Origin: Xenophilus sp003671765
GTDB lineage: Bacteria; Pseudomonadota; Gammaproteobacteria; Burkholderiales; Burkholderiaceae_C
NCBI GenBank assembly: GCA_051414805.1
Contig: CP166702.1
Location: 2,294,001-2,358,000, forward strand
Reading direction: 5' to 3'
Length of the DNA stretch: 64,000 nt
The translations under genes and the position numbers were made by a program. This document shows, one piece after another, positions 24,988 to 33,266 of the stretch. Every line of letters begins with the position of its first letter. Position 1 is the stretch's first letter. A model generated the notes under the pieces. It was not told where the DNA came from, searched no databases, and worked only from the letters and a program-made list of their open reading frames with translations.

Positions 24988-26313
24988 ATGAACGCCCTTC
25001 GCTCCCTCACCCTGGCCGCGCTCGCCGCGTGCGCCGCATCTTCCGCGCTGGCCCAGTCGGCCGTGCCCTCGGCGCGCATCGTGCCGCTGGTCGACGGCAT
25101 GTACCCGCAGCTCGAGTCGATCTACAAGGACATCCATGCCAATCCCGAGCTGGGCTTCCAGGAAACCCGCACCGCCGCCAAGCTGGCCGCCGAGCTGCGC
25201 GCGCTGGGCTTCGAGGTGACCGAGGGCGTGGGCCGCACCGGCGTGGTGGCGCTGTACCGCAACGGCAGCGGCCCGACGGTCATGGTGCGCACCGAACTCG
25301 ACGCGCTGCCCATGGAGGAGAAGACCGGGCTGCCCTACGCCAGCAAGGCCAAGGCGCAATGGAACGGCCGCGAGACCTTCGTCGCCCACAGCTGCGGCCA
25401 CGACATCCACATGGCCAGCTGGGTCGGCACGGCGCGCACGCTGCTCGCGCTCAAGGACCAGTGGCAGGGCACGCTGATGTTCATCGCGCAGCCCTCGGAG
25501 GAGACGGTGTCGGGGGCCAAGGCGATGGTGGAGGACGGCCTCTTCAAACGCTTCCCCAAGCCCGACTACGCCTTCGCGCTGCACACCAGCCCGTCGCCCT
25601 TCGGCTTCGTCGGCTATCGCGCCGGGCCGGTCACCTCGGCGTCCGACAGCCTGGAGATCACCTTCAAGGGCCGCGGAGGCCATGGCTCGGCGCCGCACGC
25701 GACCATCGACCCGATCGCGATCGGCGCGCACTTCGTGACCGACGTGCAGACCGTGGTCAGCCGCGAGAAGGACCCGGCCGAGTTCGGCGTGGTCACCATC
25801 GGCGCCTTCCAGGCCGGCACGGCGGGCAACATCATTCCCGACGCGGCGAAGCTCAGCGGCACCATCCGCAGCTACAAGCCGGAGGTGCGCACGAAGCTGC
25901 TCGACGGCATCCGCCGCACCGCGCTGGCCTCGGCCGCGATGGCCGGCGCGCCCGAGCCCGAGGTGCGCCTGGGCGCCGACAGCAGCACCGCCGCTGTGAC
26001 CAACAACGAGGCCGTGGTGCAGCGCACGGTGGCCTCGCTCAAGGCGCAGTTCGGTGACCCGAAGGTGGTGCAGGTGCAGCCCATCACCGCCAGTGAGGAC
26101 TTCTCGGTGTTCACCGACGCGGGCATCCCGTCGATGTTCTTCTTCGTCGGCGTGACCGACCCCAAGGACGTGGCCGAGTCCATGAAGAAGGGCGGCAAAC
26201 CGCTGCCCTTCAACCACTCGCCGTACTTCGCGCCGGTGCCCGAGCCGTCGATCAAGATCGGCGTGCAGGCCATGACCACGGCGGTACTCACGGCGCTGGG
26301 CAGCAAGGGCTGA
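24988..26313 (+). CDS. M20-family amidohydrolase (hippurate hydrolase-like), exported
   Basis: The product is 441 residues with a signal peptide (LTLAALAACAASSALAQ). The M20D peptidase/amidohydrolase fold is shown by HANPELGFQETRTA, metal-binding HSCGHDIHMASW, the catalytic Glu pair in QPSEETVSGAK, dimerisation domain GRGGHGSAPHATIDP and the C-terminal ITASEDFSVF. It cleaves N-acyl or N-carbamoyl amino acids or similar amides with two metal ions. The signal peptide places it in the periplasm, where it could feed the NCS1 permease encoded next. The exact amide is unknown. Confidence 0.9.
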   Translation: MNALRSLTLAALAACAASSALAQSAVPSARIVPLVDGMYPQLESIYKDIHANPELGFQETRTAAKLAAELRALGFEVTEGVGRTGVVALYRNGSGPTVMVRTELDALPMEEKTGLPYASKAKAQWNGRETFVAHSCGHDIHMASWVGTARTLLALKDQWQGTLMFIAQPSEETVSGAKAMVEDGLFKRFPKPDYAFALHTSPSPFGFVGYRAGPVTSASDSLEITFKGRGGHGSAPHATIDPIAIGAHFVTDVQTVVSREKDPAEFGVVTIGAFQAGTAGNIIPDAAKLSGTIRSYKPEVRTKLLDGIRRTALASAAMAGAPEPEVRLGADSSTAAVTNNEAVVQRTVASLKAQFGDPKVVQVQPITASEDFSVFTDAGIPSMFFFVGVTDPKDVAESMKKGGKPLPFNHSPYFAPVPEPSIKIGVQAMTTAVLTALGSKG

Positions 26314-26403
26314 CGACCGTTGCAGCCGCCGCCGACCTGCCCGGTCGGCGGCGGCGTGGGTTGCGCATCCACGGGTAATCCCGCAAGGTCCTGTGTGAAA
26401 AAC

Positions 26404-26423
26404 TGCATACAGTCTTTGCATAC
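26404..26423. promoter_or_regulatory. TGCATAC direct repeats upstream of the NCS1 permease
   Basis: TGCATAC occurs at 26404-26410 and again at 26417-26423, and the pair is enclosed by AACTG and CAGTT. It lies in the 205-bp gap before the permease and may bind the GntR regulator encoded downstream. Confidence 0.35.
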
Positions 26424-26518
26424 CAGTTTGCGTGCCAGGCTGCGCCGCCGCAGGGAGGAGGGGTTTTCCGGTGATGTGCGGGCCTGGCGTCTGTCAGCGA
26501 ACCAGGAGACAACAACCC

Positions 26519-27976
26519 ATGGACATCCGCAATCCCTCGCCCGGCCTCTACAACGAGGACCTGGCCCCCGCCAAGGAACGGCAGTGGGGCGCCTTCAGCA
26601 TCTTCAACGTCTGGACCTCGGACGTGCACAGCCTCTGGGGTTACTACCTCGCGGCCAGCCTGTTCCTGCTGTGCGGCAGCTTCGTCAACTTCCTCGTCGC
26701 CATCGGCCTGTCGTCGCTGGTGATCTTCGTGTTGATGAACCTCATCGGCTACGCGGGCGAGAAGACCGGTGTGCCGTACCCCGTGCTCGCGCGCGCCTCG
26801 TTCGGCGTGTGGGGCGCCAACCTGGCGGCGCTGGTGCGCGCGGTGGTGGCCTGCTTCTGGTACGGCGCCCAGACGGCCGCGGCCTCGGGCGCGGTGGTCG
26901 CGCTGCTGGTGCGCAACGACAGCATGCTGGAGTTCCACAAGACGGTGCACTTCCTCGGCCACTCCGGGCTGGAGGTGATCTGCTACGTGCTCATCTGGGC
27001 GCTGCAGCTGCTCATCATCCAGAAAGGGATGGAGACGGTGCGCAAGTTCCAGGACTGGGCCGGCCCCGCGGTGTGGATCGCGATGCTGATCCTCGCCGTG
27101 GGCCTGTGCGTGAAGGCCGGCGGCTTCAGCTTCGACCACGGCATCCCCATGGACGTGCTGCTCGACAAGACCAAGGACGCCGGCGTGAGCGGCACGCCCG
27201 GCAGCTTCTGGGCCCTGATGGCGGTGGGCGCCACCTGGATCACGTACTTCGCCGCCCTGTACCTGAACTTCTGCGACTTCTCGCGCTACGCGAAGAACAA
27301 GGACGCGGTGAAGAAGGGCAACCTCTGGGGCCTGCCGGTGAACCTGATCGCTTTCTCGCTGGTGGCCGGCATCACCACCATCGCGGCCTACAAGGTGTAT
27401 GGCGAGGTGCTGCTGCACCCCGAGCAGATCTCGGCCAAGTTCGACAGCTGGGTGCTCGCCCTCATTGCCGCGCTGACCTTCGCGGTGGCCACGCTGGGCA
27501 TCAACGTGGTGGCGAACTTCGTCTCGGCCGCCTTCGACATTTCCAACGTGTTTCCGAAGTCCATCGACTTCAAGAAGGGCGGCTACATCGCCGCGGCCAT
27601 CGCGCTGGTGCTCTATCCCTTCGCGCCCTGGGAGGGCGGGGCCGCGCACTTCGTCAACGCCATCGGCGCCACCATGGGGCCGCTGCTGGGCATCATCCTG
27701 GTCGACTACTACCTGGTCGCCAAGGGCAACATCAACGTGGCGGCGCTGTACGACGAGCACGGCGAGTACCGCTACGAGGGCGGCTGGAACGTCAATGCGC
27801 TGGTGGCCACGGCGGTGGGCTGCGTGTTCTCGACGATCCTGCCCAACTTCACGAGCCTGCTGCCGGCCTGGTGGGGCACCTACGGCTGGTTCTTCGGGGT
27901 GCTGATCGGCGGCGGCGTGTACTGGATCATGGCGCTCGCGCGTCCGCGCACCTTGCCCGCCGCCGCGCGCGCCTGA
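26519..27976 (+). CDS. NCS1-family nucleobase/hydantoin-type permease
   Basis: This is a 485-residue membrane protein with 12 helices. The N-terminus NEDLAPAKERQWGAFSIFNVW and helix 1 region VHSLWGYYLAASLF are typical of NCS1 transporters of purines, pyrimidines, allantoin or hydantoins. GIILVDYYLV and WNVNALVATAVG near the C-terminus support this. It starts at ATG 26519 after an AGGAGAC ribosome site. It lies 34 bp upstream of a GntR gene and downstream of an M20 amidohydrolase, a set seen in nitrogen-compound use. The substrate is not determined. Confidence 0.92.
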   Translation: MDIRNPSPGLYNEDLAPAKERQWGAFSIFNVWTSDVHSLWGYYLAASLFLLCGSFVNFLVAIGLSSLVIFVLMNLIGYAGEKTGVPYPVLARASFGVWGANLAALVRAVVACFWYGAQTAAASGAVVALLVRNDSMLEFHKTVHFLGHSGLEVICYVLIWALQLLIIQKGMETVRKFQDWAGPAVWIAMLILAVGLCVKAGGFSFDHGIPMDVLLDKTKDAGVSGTPGSFWALMAVGATWITYFAALYLNFCDFSRYAKNKDAVKKGNLWGLPVNLIAFSLVAGITTIAAYKVYGEVLLHPEQISAKFDSWVLALIAALTFAVATLGINVVANFVSAAFDISNVFPKSIDFKKGGYIAAAIALVLYPFAPWEGGAAHFVNAIGATMGPLLGIILVDYYLVAKGNINVAALYDEHGEYRYEGGWNVNALVATAVGCVFSTILPNFTSLLPAWWGTYGWFFGVLIGGGVYWIMALARPRTLPAAARA

Positions 27977-28010
27977 CCCCCATCGGCCCGCGCGGGCACG
28001 GAAGCTGCAC

Positions 28011-28751
28011 GTGACCGACCCCGTGAACGCCAAGACCTCGATCGCGGAGCGCGTGGTGCGCTCCATCCTCGACCGCAAGCTGCGCCCCGGCGAACGGCTG
28101 GGCGAAAAGGAACTGGCCGAGGTCTTCGGCGTCAGCCGCACGCTGGTGCGCGAGGCGCTGATGCAGCTGCAGGCGCGCGGCTTCGTCGAGGTGCGGCCGC
28201 GCCTGGGCTGGTACGTGGTCGAGCCCTCCTTCGAGGAGGCGCGCGAAACCTATGCCGCGCGCCGCGTCATCGAACCCGGCATGCTCCAGGACGCGGGCCG
28301 GCCGCTGCAGTCGGCCATCCGCGCGCTGCGCCAGCATGTGGCGGAGGAGCGCGAGGCCGTGGCCCACGCCAACGCCGCGACGCGCAGCGTGCTGCTGGCC
28401 GAGTTCCACGTCTGCCTGGCCGAATGCCTGGGCAACCGCTTCCTCACCGGCATGCTGGTCGACCTGTCGGCGCGCACCACGCTCGTGTCGGCGCTCTACC
28501 AGTCGCAGACGCAGGCGCAGGACTCCAACGACGAGCACTCCGCCATCGTCGATGCACTCGAGGCGGGCCGCATGGACGAGGCGGCCGAGCTCATGCGCGC
28601 CCACATCGACTGGCTGGCCGCGCGACTGGATGCGGACCTGGCCCACACCGGCCGGACCAAGGACCGCCTGCTCGCGGCCCTGGGCGAGCCGCCGCTCAGG
28701 CCGGGCCCAGACGCAGCGCCTCGCGCCGGCTCTCGGCCACGGCGCGGATGA
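28011..28751 (+). CDS. GntR-family (FCD-domain) transcriptional regulator
   Basis: The product is 246 residues from a GTG start preceded by GGAAG. The winged helix-turn-helix is SIAERVVRSILDRKLRPGER ... FGVSRTLVREALMQLQARGF. The FCD domain follows, with EFHVCLAECLGNRFL and DEHSAIVDALEAGR. It is cotranscribed with the NCS1 permease and probably controls it. The C-terminus is extended by a Pro/Arg-rich tail that overlaps the convergent LysR gene by 56 bp, an unusually long overlap suggesting a lost earlier stop. Confidence 0.87.
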   Translation: MTDPVNAKTSIAERVVRSILDRKLRPGERLGEKELAEVFGVSRTLVREALMQLQARGFVEVRPRLGWYVVEPSFEEARETYAARRVIEPGMLQDAGRPLQSAIRALRQHVAEEREAVAHANAATRSVLLAEFHVCLAECLGNRFLTGMLVDLSARTTLVSALYQSQTQAQDSNDEHSAIVDALEAGRMDEAAELMRAHIDWLAARLDADLAHTGRTKDRLLAALGEPPLRPGPDAAPRAGSRPRRG

Positions 28752-29595
28752 AGTTCCAAACCGCCTGCATGCGGCCGAGTTGCCTGGCCTCGGCAGGCAT
28801 CGACATCCAGAAGGTGCGCGTGAAGTTGGCCTGCGCGGGCAGCACGCGCGCCAGGCGCGCATCGCCCTCGGCCACGAAGGCCGGCAGCACCGCGATGCCG
28901 GCGTCGGCCAGCACGGCGCGGTGCTGGGCCAGCACGCTGGTGCTGCGCAGCGAGAAGGCGTCGGGCCGGTACAGCTCGTCCAGGTACTGCAGCTCCTTGG
29001 AGAAGAGCAGGTCGTCGATGTAGCTCACGAAGGCATGGCCCTTGAGGTCCTCGCGCTGGCGGATGGGCGGATGCGCGCGCAGGTAGGCCCGGCTCGCGTA
29101 CAGGTGCAGGCTGTAGTCGGTGAGCTTGGTCACGAGCACCGGGCCGCGCGCCGGCCGCTCGAGCGAGATGACGATGTCCGCCTCGCGCCGCGACAGGTGC
29201 ACCAGGCGCGGCATGGCGAGCAGGTCGATCACGAGCTTGGGGTGCTCGCGCGCGAAGCCGGCCAGAGCCGGCGCCAGGATCACCGTGCCGAAGCCTTCGG
29301 TGGCGCCCACGCGCACCAGGCCCGACAGGCCTTCCTCGGGCGCCGGCGTGGCGCTTTTCTCCAGCGTGCGAAAGGCGCGTTCCATGGCCTCCACCTGCGG
29401 CTGGAGGCGGCGCCCGGCTTCGGTGAGCCGATGGCCGCCGGCTTCGCGGGCGAAGAGCGGGCTGCCCAGTTCCTTTTCGAGCGCCTGGATGCGGCGTGCG
29501 ACGGTCGTGTGGTCGACCGCGAGCCGGCGCGCGGCGGCCATCAGCGTGCCGGCGCGCGACAGCTCGAGGAAATACCGAAGGTTGTTCCAGTCCAT
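28696..29595 (-). CDS. LysR-family regulator, probable controller of the mmsA valine operon
   Basis: The product is 299 residues. Helix-turn-helix: NNLRYFLELSRAGTLMAAAR then VDHTTVARRIQALEKELGS. An effector domain follows to residue ~290 with YSLHLYASRAYL and ADAGIAVLPAFVAEGD. It is divergent from mmsA; the 234-bp gap holds one hairpin repeat and an array of ATTGC/GCAAT palindromes near mmsA. This arrangement suggests it regulates valine degradation. No ligand is known. The start ATG 29595 is the normal LysR start. Confidence 0.9.
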   Translation of the reverse strand: MDWNNLRYFLELSRAGTLMAAARRLAVDHTTVARRIQALEKELGSPLFAREAGGHRLTEAGRRLQPQVEAMERAFRTLEKSATPAPEEGLSGLVRVGATEGFGTVILAPALAGFAREHPKLVIDLLAMPRLVHLSRREADIVISLERPARGPVLVTKLTDYSLHLYASRAYLRAHPPIRQREDLKGHAFVSYIDDLLFSKELQYLDELYRPDAFSLRSTSVLAQHRAVLADAGIAVLPAFVAEGDARLARVLPAQANFTRTFWMSMPAEARQLGRMQAVWNFIRAVAESRREALRLGPA

Positions 29596-29613
29596 CGTGG
29601 TGCAGCAGTAAAA

Positions 29614-29724
29614 CGGACATCCGTACGCGAAGGACGCAAAGGTTGCGCGAAGGACGCGAAATCTGTCTTTGATGTTCTTTCGCGTCCTTCGCGAGATCTT
29701 CGCGCCCTTCGCGTACGGGTGTCC
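29614..29724. repeat. long inverted repeat, copy 1 (111 bp)
   Basis: Two ~48-nt arms starting CGGACATCCGTACGCGAAGG face each other around a short AT-rich loop. Each arm holds two tandem CGCGAAGGACGC-type units. It lies between the LysR start and the mmsA promoter region. Confidence 0.85.
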
Positions 29725-29749
29725 CATTCTGCGTTTTCGCAAACCTGAA

Positions 29750-29783
29750 GCGCAATTTTCTCCATTGCGCACGCAATTTTGCA
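29750..29783. promoter_or_regulatory. ATTGC/GCAAT palindrome array upstream of mmsA
   Basis: GCGCAAT (29750-29756) and ATTGCGC (29764-29770) form a perfect 7-7-7 inverted repeat. ATTGCG-CA-CGCAAT (29764-29777) is a second, and GCAATTTTGC a third. They lie 47-80 bp ahead of mmsA and fit overlapping LysR sites. Confidence 0.5.
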
Positions 29784-29829
29784 AAGCTAGCATCCGTCGG
29801 TTCGCCCGACATACACAAGGAGACATCCC

Positions 29830-31353
29830 ATGGACGCCACCACCGCGCCGGCCACCCAGGTCGCCACCGTCAAGCTGCTCATCGGCGGCCAATTCGTCGA
29901 ATCGAAGACCACCGAGTGGCGCGACGTCGTCAACCCGGCCACGCAGGAGGTGCTGGCCCGCGTGCCCTTCGCCACGCAGGCCGAGGTCGATGCGGCCGTG
30001 GCGTCGGCCAAGGAAGCCTTCAAGACCTGGAAGAAGACCGCCATCGGCGCCCGCGCGCGCATCTTCCTGAAGCTGCAGCAGCTGATCCGCGAGCACATGG
30101 GCGAACTGGCCGCGCTGCTGACGGCCGAGCAGGGCAAGACACTGCCCGACGCCGAAGGCGACGTGTTCCGCGGCCTGGAGGTGGTGGAACACGCGGCCAA
30201 CATCGGCACGCTGCAGCTCGGCGAGCTGGCCAACAACGTGGCCGGCGGTGTCGACACCTACACGCTGCTGCAGCCGCTGGGCGTGTGCGCCGGCATCACA
30301 CCCTTCAACTTCCCCGCCATGATCCCGCTGTGGATGTTCCCGATGGCCATCGCCACCGGCAACACCTTCGTGCTCAAGCCCAGCGAGCAGGACCCGATGG
30401 TGACCATGCGCCTGTGCGAACTGGCGCTCGAGGCGGGCATCCCGCCGGGCGTGCTGAACGTGGTGCACGGCGGAGAGGCGGTGGTCAACGCGATCTGCGA
30501 CCACCAGGACATCAAGGCGATCAGCTTCGTCGGCTCGACCAAGGTGGGGACGCACGTCTACCACCGCGGCATCGCCAGCGGCAAGCGCGTGCAATGCATG
30601 ATGGGCGCGAAGAACCACGCCATCGTGATGCCCGACGCCAACAAGGAGCAGACCCTCAACGCGCTGGCCGGTGCGGCCTTCGGTGCGGCAGGGCAGCGCT
30701 GCATGGCGGTGTCGGTGGCCGTGCTGGTGGGCGAGGCGCAACAGTGGATCCCGGACCTGGTCGCCAAGGCGAAGACGCTGAAGGTGGGCGCCGGCACCGA
30801 GAAGGGTGTGGACGTGGGGCCGCTGGTCTCGTGCGCGGCCTACGAGCGCGTGACGGGGCTGATCGAGCGCGGCACGGCGGACGGTGCGACGCTGGAGCTG
30901 GACGGTCGCAAGCCCACGGTGCCCGGCTACGAGAAGGGCAACTTCGTCGGCCCCACGATCTTCTCGGGCGTGAAGCCTGGCATGACGATTTACGACCAGG
31001 AGATCTTCGGCCCGGTGCTGTGCGTGGCCGGTGCGGCCGACATCGACGAGGCGATCGAGCTCATCAACTCGAACCCGAACGGCAACGGCACCGCGATCTT
31101 CACGCAGTCCGGCGCGGCGGCGCGCAAGTTCCAGGAGGAGATCGACGTCGGCCAGGTGGGCATCAACGTGCCGATCCCGGTGCCGGTGCCGCTGTTCTCC
31201 TTCACCGGCTCGCGCGGCTCCAAGCTGGGTGACCTCGGGCCTTACGGCAAGCAGGTAGTGCTGTTCTACACGCAGACCAAGACGGTGACGGCCCGGTGGT
31301 TCGACGACAGCACGGTGGCGCATGGGGTCAACACGACCATTTCGCTGAAGTGA
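29830..31353 (+). CDS. mmsA: CoA-acylating methylmalonate-semialdehyde dehydrogenase
   Basis: The product is 507 residues. ALDH fold with ITPFNFPAMIPLWMFPMAIA (typical of MmsA), the NAD region FVGSTKVGTHVYHRG, the nucleophile in GAAGQRCMAVS, and FTGSRGSKLGDLGPYGKQ near the end. It oxidises methylmalonate semialdehyde, from valine, to propionyl-CoA with loss of CO2. It is the first gene of the lower valine pathway cluster and is preceded by an AAGGAGA ribosome site. The last pathway enzyme is encoded first, and 615 bp of repeat-rich DNA separate it from the next gene. Confidence 0.96.
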   Translation: MDATTAPATQVATVKLLIGGQFVESKTTEWRDVVNPATQEVLARVPFATQAEVDAAVASAKEAFKTWKKTAIGARARIFLKLQQLIREHMGELAALLTAEQGKTLPDAEGDVFRGLEVVEHAANIGTLQLGELANNVAGGVDTYTLLQPLGVCAGITPFNFPAMIPLWMFPMAIATGNTFVLKPSEQDPMVTMRLCELALEAGIPPGVLNVVHGGEAVVNAICDHQDIKAISFVGSTKVGTHVYHRGIASGKRVQCMMGAKNHAIVMPDANKEQTLNALAGAAFGAAGQRCMAVSVAVLVGEAQQWIPDLVAKAKTLKVGAGTEKGVDVGPLVSCAAYERVTGLIERGTADGATLELDGRKPTVPGYEKGNFVGPTIFSGVKPGMTIYDQEIFGPVLCVAGAADIDEAIELINSNPNGNGTAIFTQSGAAARKFQEEIDVGQVGINVPIPVPVPLFSFTGSRGSKLGDLGPYGKQVVLFYTQTKTVTARWFDDSTVAHGVNTTISLK

Positions 31354-31387
31354 CGCTGCGTCCCTGGGCATGCAAGCGTTGCGCCCC

Positions 31388-31430
31388 GGCCCTGACGTGG
31401 AAGGGCACCGCGCCGCGCTTCAGTGAGGCG
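31388..31430 (+). repeat. left arm of 43-bp inverted repeat
   Basis: It begins GGCCCTGACGTGGAAGGGCA and matches the reverse complement of 31598-31640 at 38 of 43 positions by eye. Confidence 0.75.
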
Positions 31431-31572
31431 GTCGGCGCTTTGCGCCGACTTCCCTGCGGTGCTCGCGCAGCCGGGCCGGCGCAGAACTCGCTGCGCGCGC
31501 CGCAGGCGCGCTCCGCTCAAACAGCTGCGCCGAGTCAGTCAACGAAGCGTGCCTGTCCTTCGGCAGGCACGC
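31427..31572 (+). repeat. ~146-bp structured element, copy A
   Basis: It contains three hairpins: GTCGGCGC-TTT-GCGCCGAC (31431-31449), a GCGCGCC-GCA-GGCGCGC hairpin near 31494-31510, and GCGTGCCTG / CAGGCACGC closing at 31572. The conserved single-stranded part CTCAAACAGCTGCG lies between the last two. The reverse complement recurs at 31753-31897. Confidence 0.8.
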
Positions 31573-31597
31573 AGCCCGGCTACGCTGCGCTTCTCGG

Positions 31598-31640
31598 CGC
31601 CTCACAGGCGCGCGTCGCGGTGCCCTTCCACGCCAGGGCC
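31598..31640 (-). repeat. right arm of 43-bp inverted repeat
   Basis: Reverse complement of 31388-31430 with about five mismatches. The two arms enclose copy A of the structured element. Confidence 0.75.
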
Positions 31641-31752
31641 AGAACGGCTGGTGGCGGTGTTCGGCGGCCAGATCGGACACGACGTTTCCGCGCGGCAGGT
31701 GGTGGCCGGCGCGGGCGATTTGTGGGGCGGCGACTAGCGCAGGCCGGGGCGC

Positions 31753-31897
31753 GGCACGCCTGCCGAAGGACAGGCGTGCTTCGTGATCTGACTCGTCGCA
31801 GCTGTTTGAACGGAGCGAACGCAGTTCGCGCAGTGAGTTCTGCGACGCGCGCCCCGGCTGAGCATCGCAGCGGAGTCGATGCGAAGCATCGACCGCC
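31753..31897 (-). repeat. ~146-bp structured element, copy A'
   Basis: Inverted relative to copy A. On the minus strand the hairpins are GTCGATGC-TTC-GCATCGAC, GCGAAC-TGC-GTTCGC and GCACGCCTG / CAGGCGTGC. Stem bases differ from copy A but remain paired, while the CGTTCAAACAGCTGCG part is nearly unchanged. Confidence 0.8.
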
Positions 31898-31968
31898 CCA
31901 CTATGAGCCCGTGCCGGCCACCACCTGCCGCGCCACCCCGGACCTCAGACCCGAAAGCACCCAAACCC

Positions 31969-33123
31969 ATGGACTTTGAACTGACCGAAGACCAGCGCGC
32001 CTTCGCCGACACGGCCCGCGCGTTCGCTGCCAGCGAGTTTGCCCCCCACGCGGCGCAGTGGGACCGCGAGGCCATCTTCCCGCGCGAGGCGATCGCCAAG
32101 GCCGGCGAACTGGGCTTCTGCGGCCTCTACGCGCCCGAGCGCATTGGCGGGCTGGGCCTGCCGCGGCTCGACGCGGCGCTGGTGTTCGAGGAGATGGCGG
32201 CGGTCGATCCGTCGACCACCGCCTTCATCACCATCCACAACATGGCGACCTGGATGCTCGGCACCTGGGGCACCGACGTCGTCTGCACGGCCTGGGGCGA
32301 AGACCTGACCAGCGGCCGCAAGCTCGCCTCGTACTGCCTCACGGAGCCGGGCGCCGGCTCCGACGCCGGCTCGCTCAAGACGCGTGCCGAATTGCAGGGC
32401 GCCGAGTACGTCATCAACGGCGGCAAGGCCTTCATCTCGGGCGCCGGCTCGAGCGACGTGCTGGTGCTGATGGCACGCACGGGCGGGGCGGGTGCGAGCG
32501 GCGTCTCCGCCTTCGTCGTGCCGGCGGATGCACCGGGCATCAGCTACGGCAAGAAGGAGCACAAGATGGGCTGGAACAGCCAGCCCACGCGCACCATCGC
32601 CTTCGACAACGTGCGCATTCCGGCCGATCACCTGCTCGGGCAGGAAGGCGAGGGCTTCCGCATCGCGATGAAGGGGCTCGATGGTGGCCGCATCAACATC
32701 GCCACCTGCTCGGTGGGTGCGGCGCAGGGCGCGCTCGACGCGGCGCGCCGCTACCTTCACGAGCGCCAGCAGTTCGGCAAGCCGCTCGCGAGCTTCCAGG
32801 CGCTGCAGTTCAAGCTGGCCGACATGGCCACCGAGCTGGTCGCCGCGCGCCAGATGGTGCGCCTGGCCGCGAGCAAGCTCGATGCCCAGCACCCCGACGC
32901 CAGCACATATTGCGCCATGGCCAAGCGCTTCGCCACCGATGCCGGCTTCAAGGTCTGCAACGAGGCGCTGCAACTGCACGGCGGCTACGGCTACCTGGGC
33001 GAGTTCCCGCTCGAACGGCTGGTTCGCGACGCCCGCGTGCACCAGATCCTCGAAGGCACCAACGAGATCATGCGCGTCATCGTGTCGCGCAAGCTGCTCG
33101 ACGGGGATGCGGACATCCGGTAA
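31969..33123 (+). CDS. acyl-CoA dehydrogenase, probable isobutyryl-CoA dehydrogenase
   Basis: The product is 384 residues. It shows the flavin/substrate motif YCLTEPGAGSDAGSLKT, QQFGKPLASFQALQFKLADM, and ELAL-type QLHGGYGYLGEFPLER. The catalytic base Glu lies in ILEGTNEIMRVI. It oxidises isobutyryl-CoA to methacrylyl-CoA in valine breakdown, judged from its neighbours (mmsA, 3-hydroxyisobutyryl-CoA hydrolase, mmsB); a short-branched-chain specificity is inferred. Electrons pass to ETF. It is followed after 2 bp by a copy of the 111-122 bp inverted repeat. I saw no strong ribosome site. Confidence 0.93.
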   Translation: MDFELTEDQRAFADTARAFAASEFAPHAAQWDREAIFPREAIAKAGELGFCGLYAPERIGGLGLPRLDAALVFEEMAAVDPSTTAFITIHNMATWMLGTWGTDVVCTAWGEDLTSGRKLASYCLTEPGAGSDAGSLKTRAELQGAEYVINGGKAFISGAGSSDVLVLMARTGGAGASGVSAFVVPADAPGISYGKKEHKMGWNSQPTRTIAFDNVRIPADHLLGQEGEGFRIAMKGLDGGRINIATCSVGAAQGALDAARRYLHERQQFGKPLASFQALQFKLADMATELVAARQMVRLAASKLDAQHPDASTYCAMAKRFATDAGFKVCNEALQLHGGYGYLGEFPLERLVRDARVHQILEGTNEIMRVIVSRKLLDGDADIR

Positions 33124-33125
33124 AT

Positions 33126-33246
33126 CGGACATCCGTACGCGAAGGGCGCGAAGATCACGCGAAGGACGCGAAAGAGATCAAGAACAATCACATGGAATTC
33201 TTCGCGCCCTTCGCGAAACCCTTGCGTCCTTCGCGTACGGATGTCC
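33126..33246. repeat. long inverted repeat, copy 2 (121 bp)
   Basis: It begins CGGACATCCGTACGCGAAGG 2 bp after the acyl-CoA dehydrogenase stop and ends CGCGTACGGATGTCC, 20 bp before the next ATG. Its left arm is nearly identical to the reverse complement of the right arm of copy 1. Confidence 0.85.
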
Positions 33247-33266
33247 CTATCTGACAAGCTCTCACC

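Larger units (their letters stand above)
31354..31968. other. 615-bp gene-free stretch between mmsA and the acyl-CoA dehydrogenase
   Basis: I find no credible gene here, although several frames stay open. It holds interleaved inverted repeats: 31388-31430 pairs with 31598-31640, and a ~146-bp structured element occurs at 31427-31572 and, inverted, at 31753-31897. Frames translated through the two copies give similar peptides only because the DNA repeats. Confidence 0.8.

Noticed and set aside
31354..31968. Insertion-sequence remnant
   Set aside because: Inverted repeats are present, but I see no transposase fragment or target-site duplication.
31296..31979. Long open frame across the mmsA-dehydrogenase gap
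   Set aside because: It follows the repeat DNA; similar peptides appear on the other strand only because the element is inverted. There is no ribosome site or family match.
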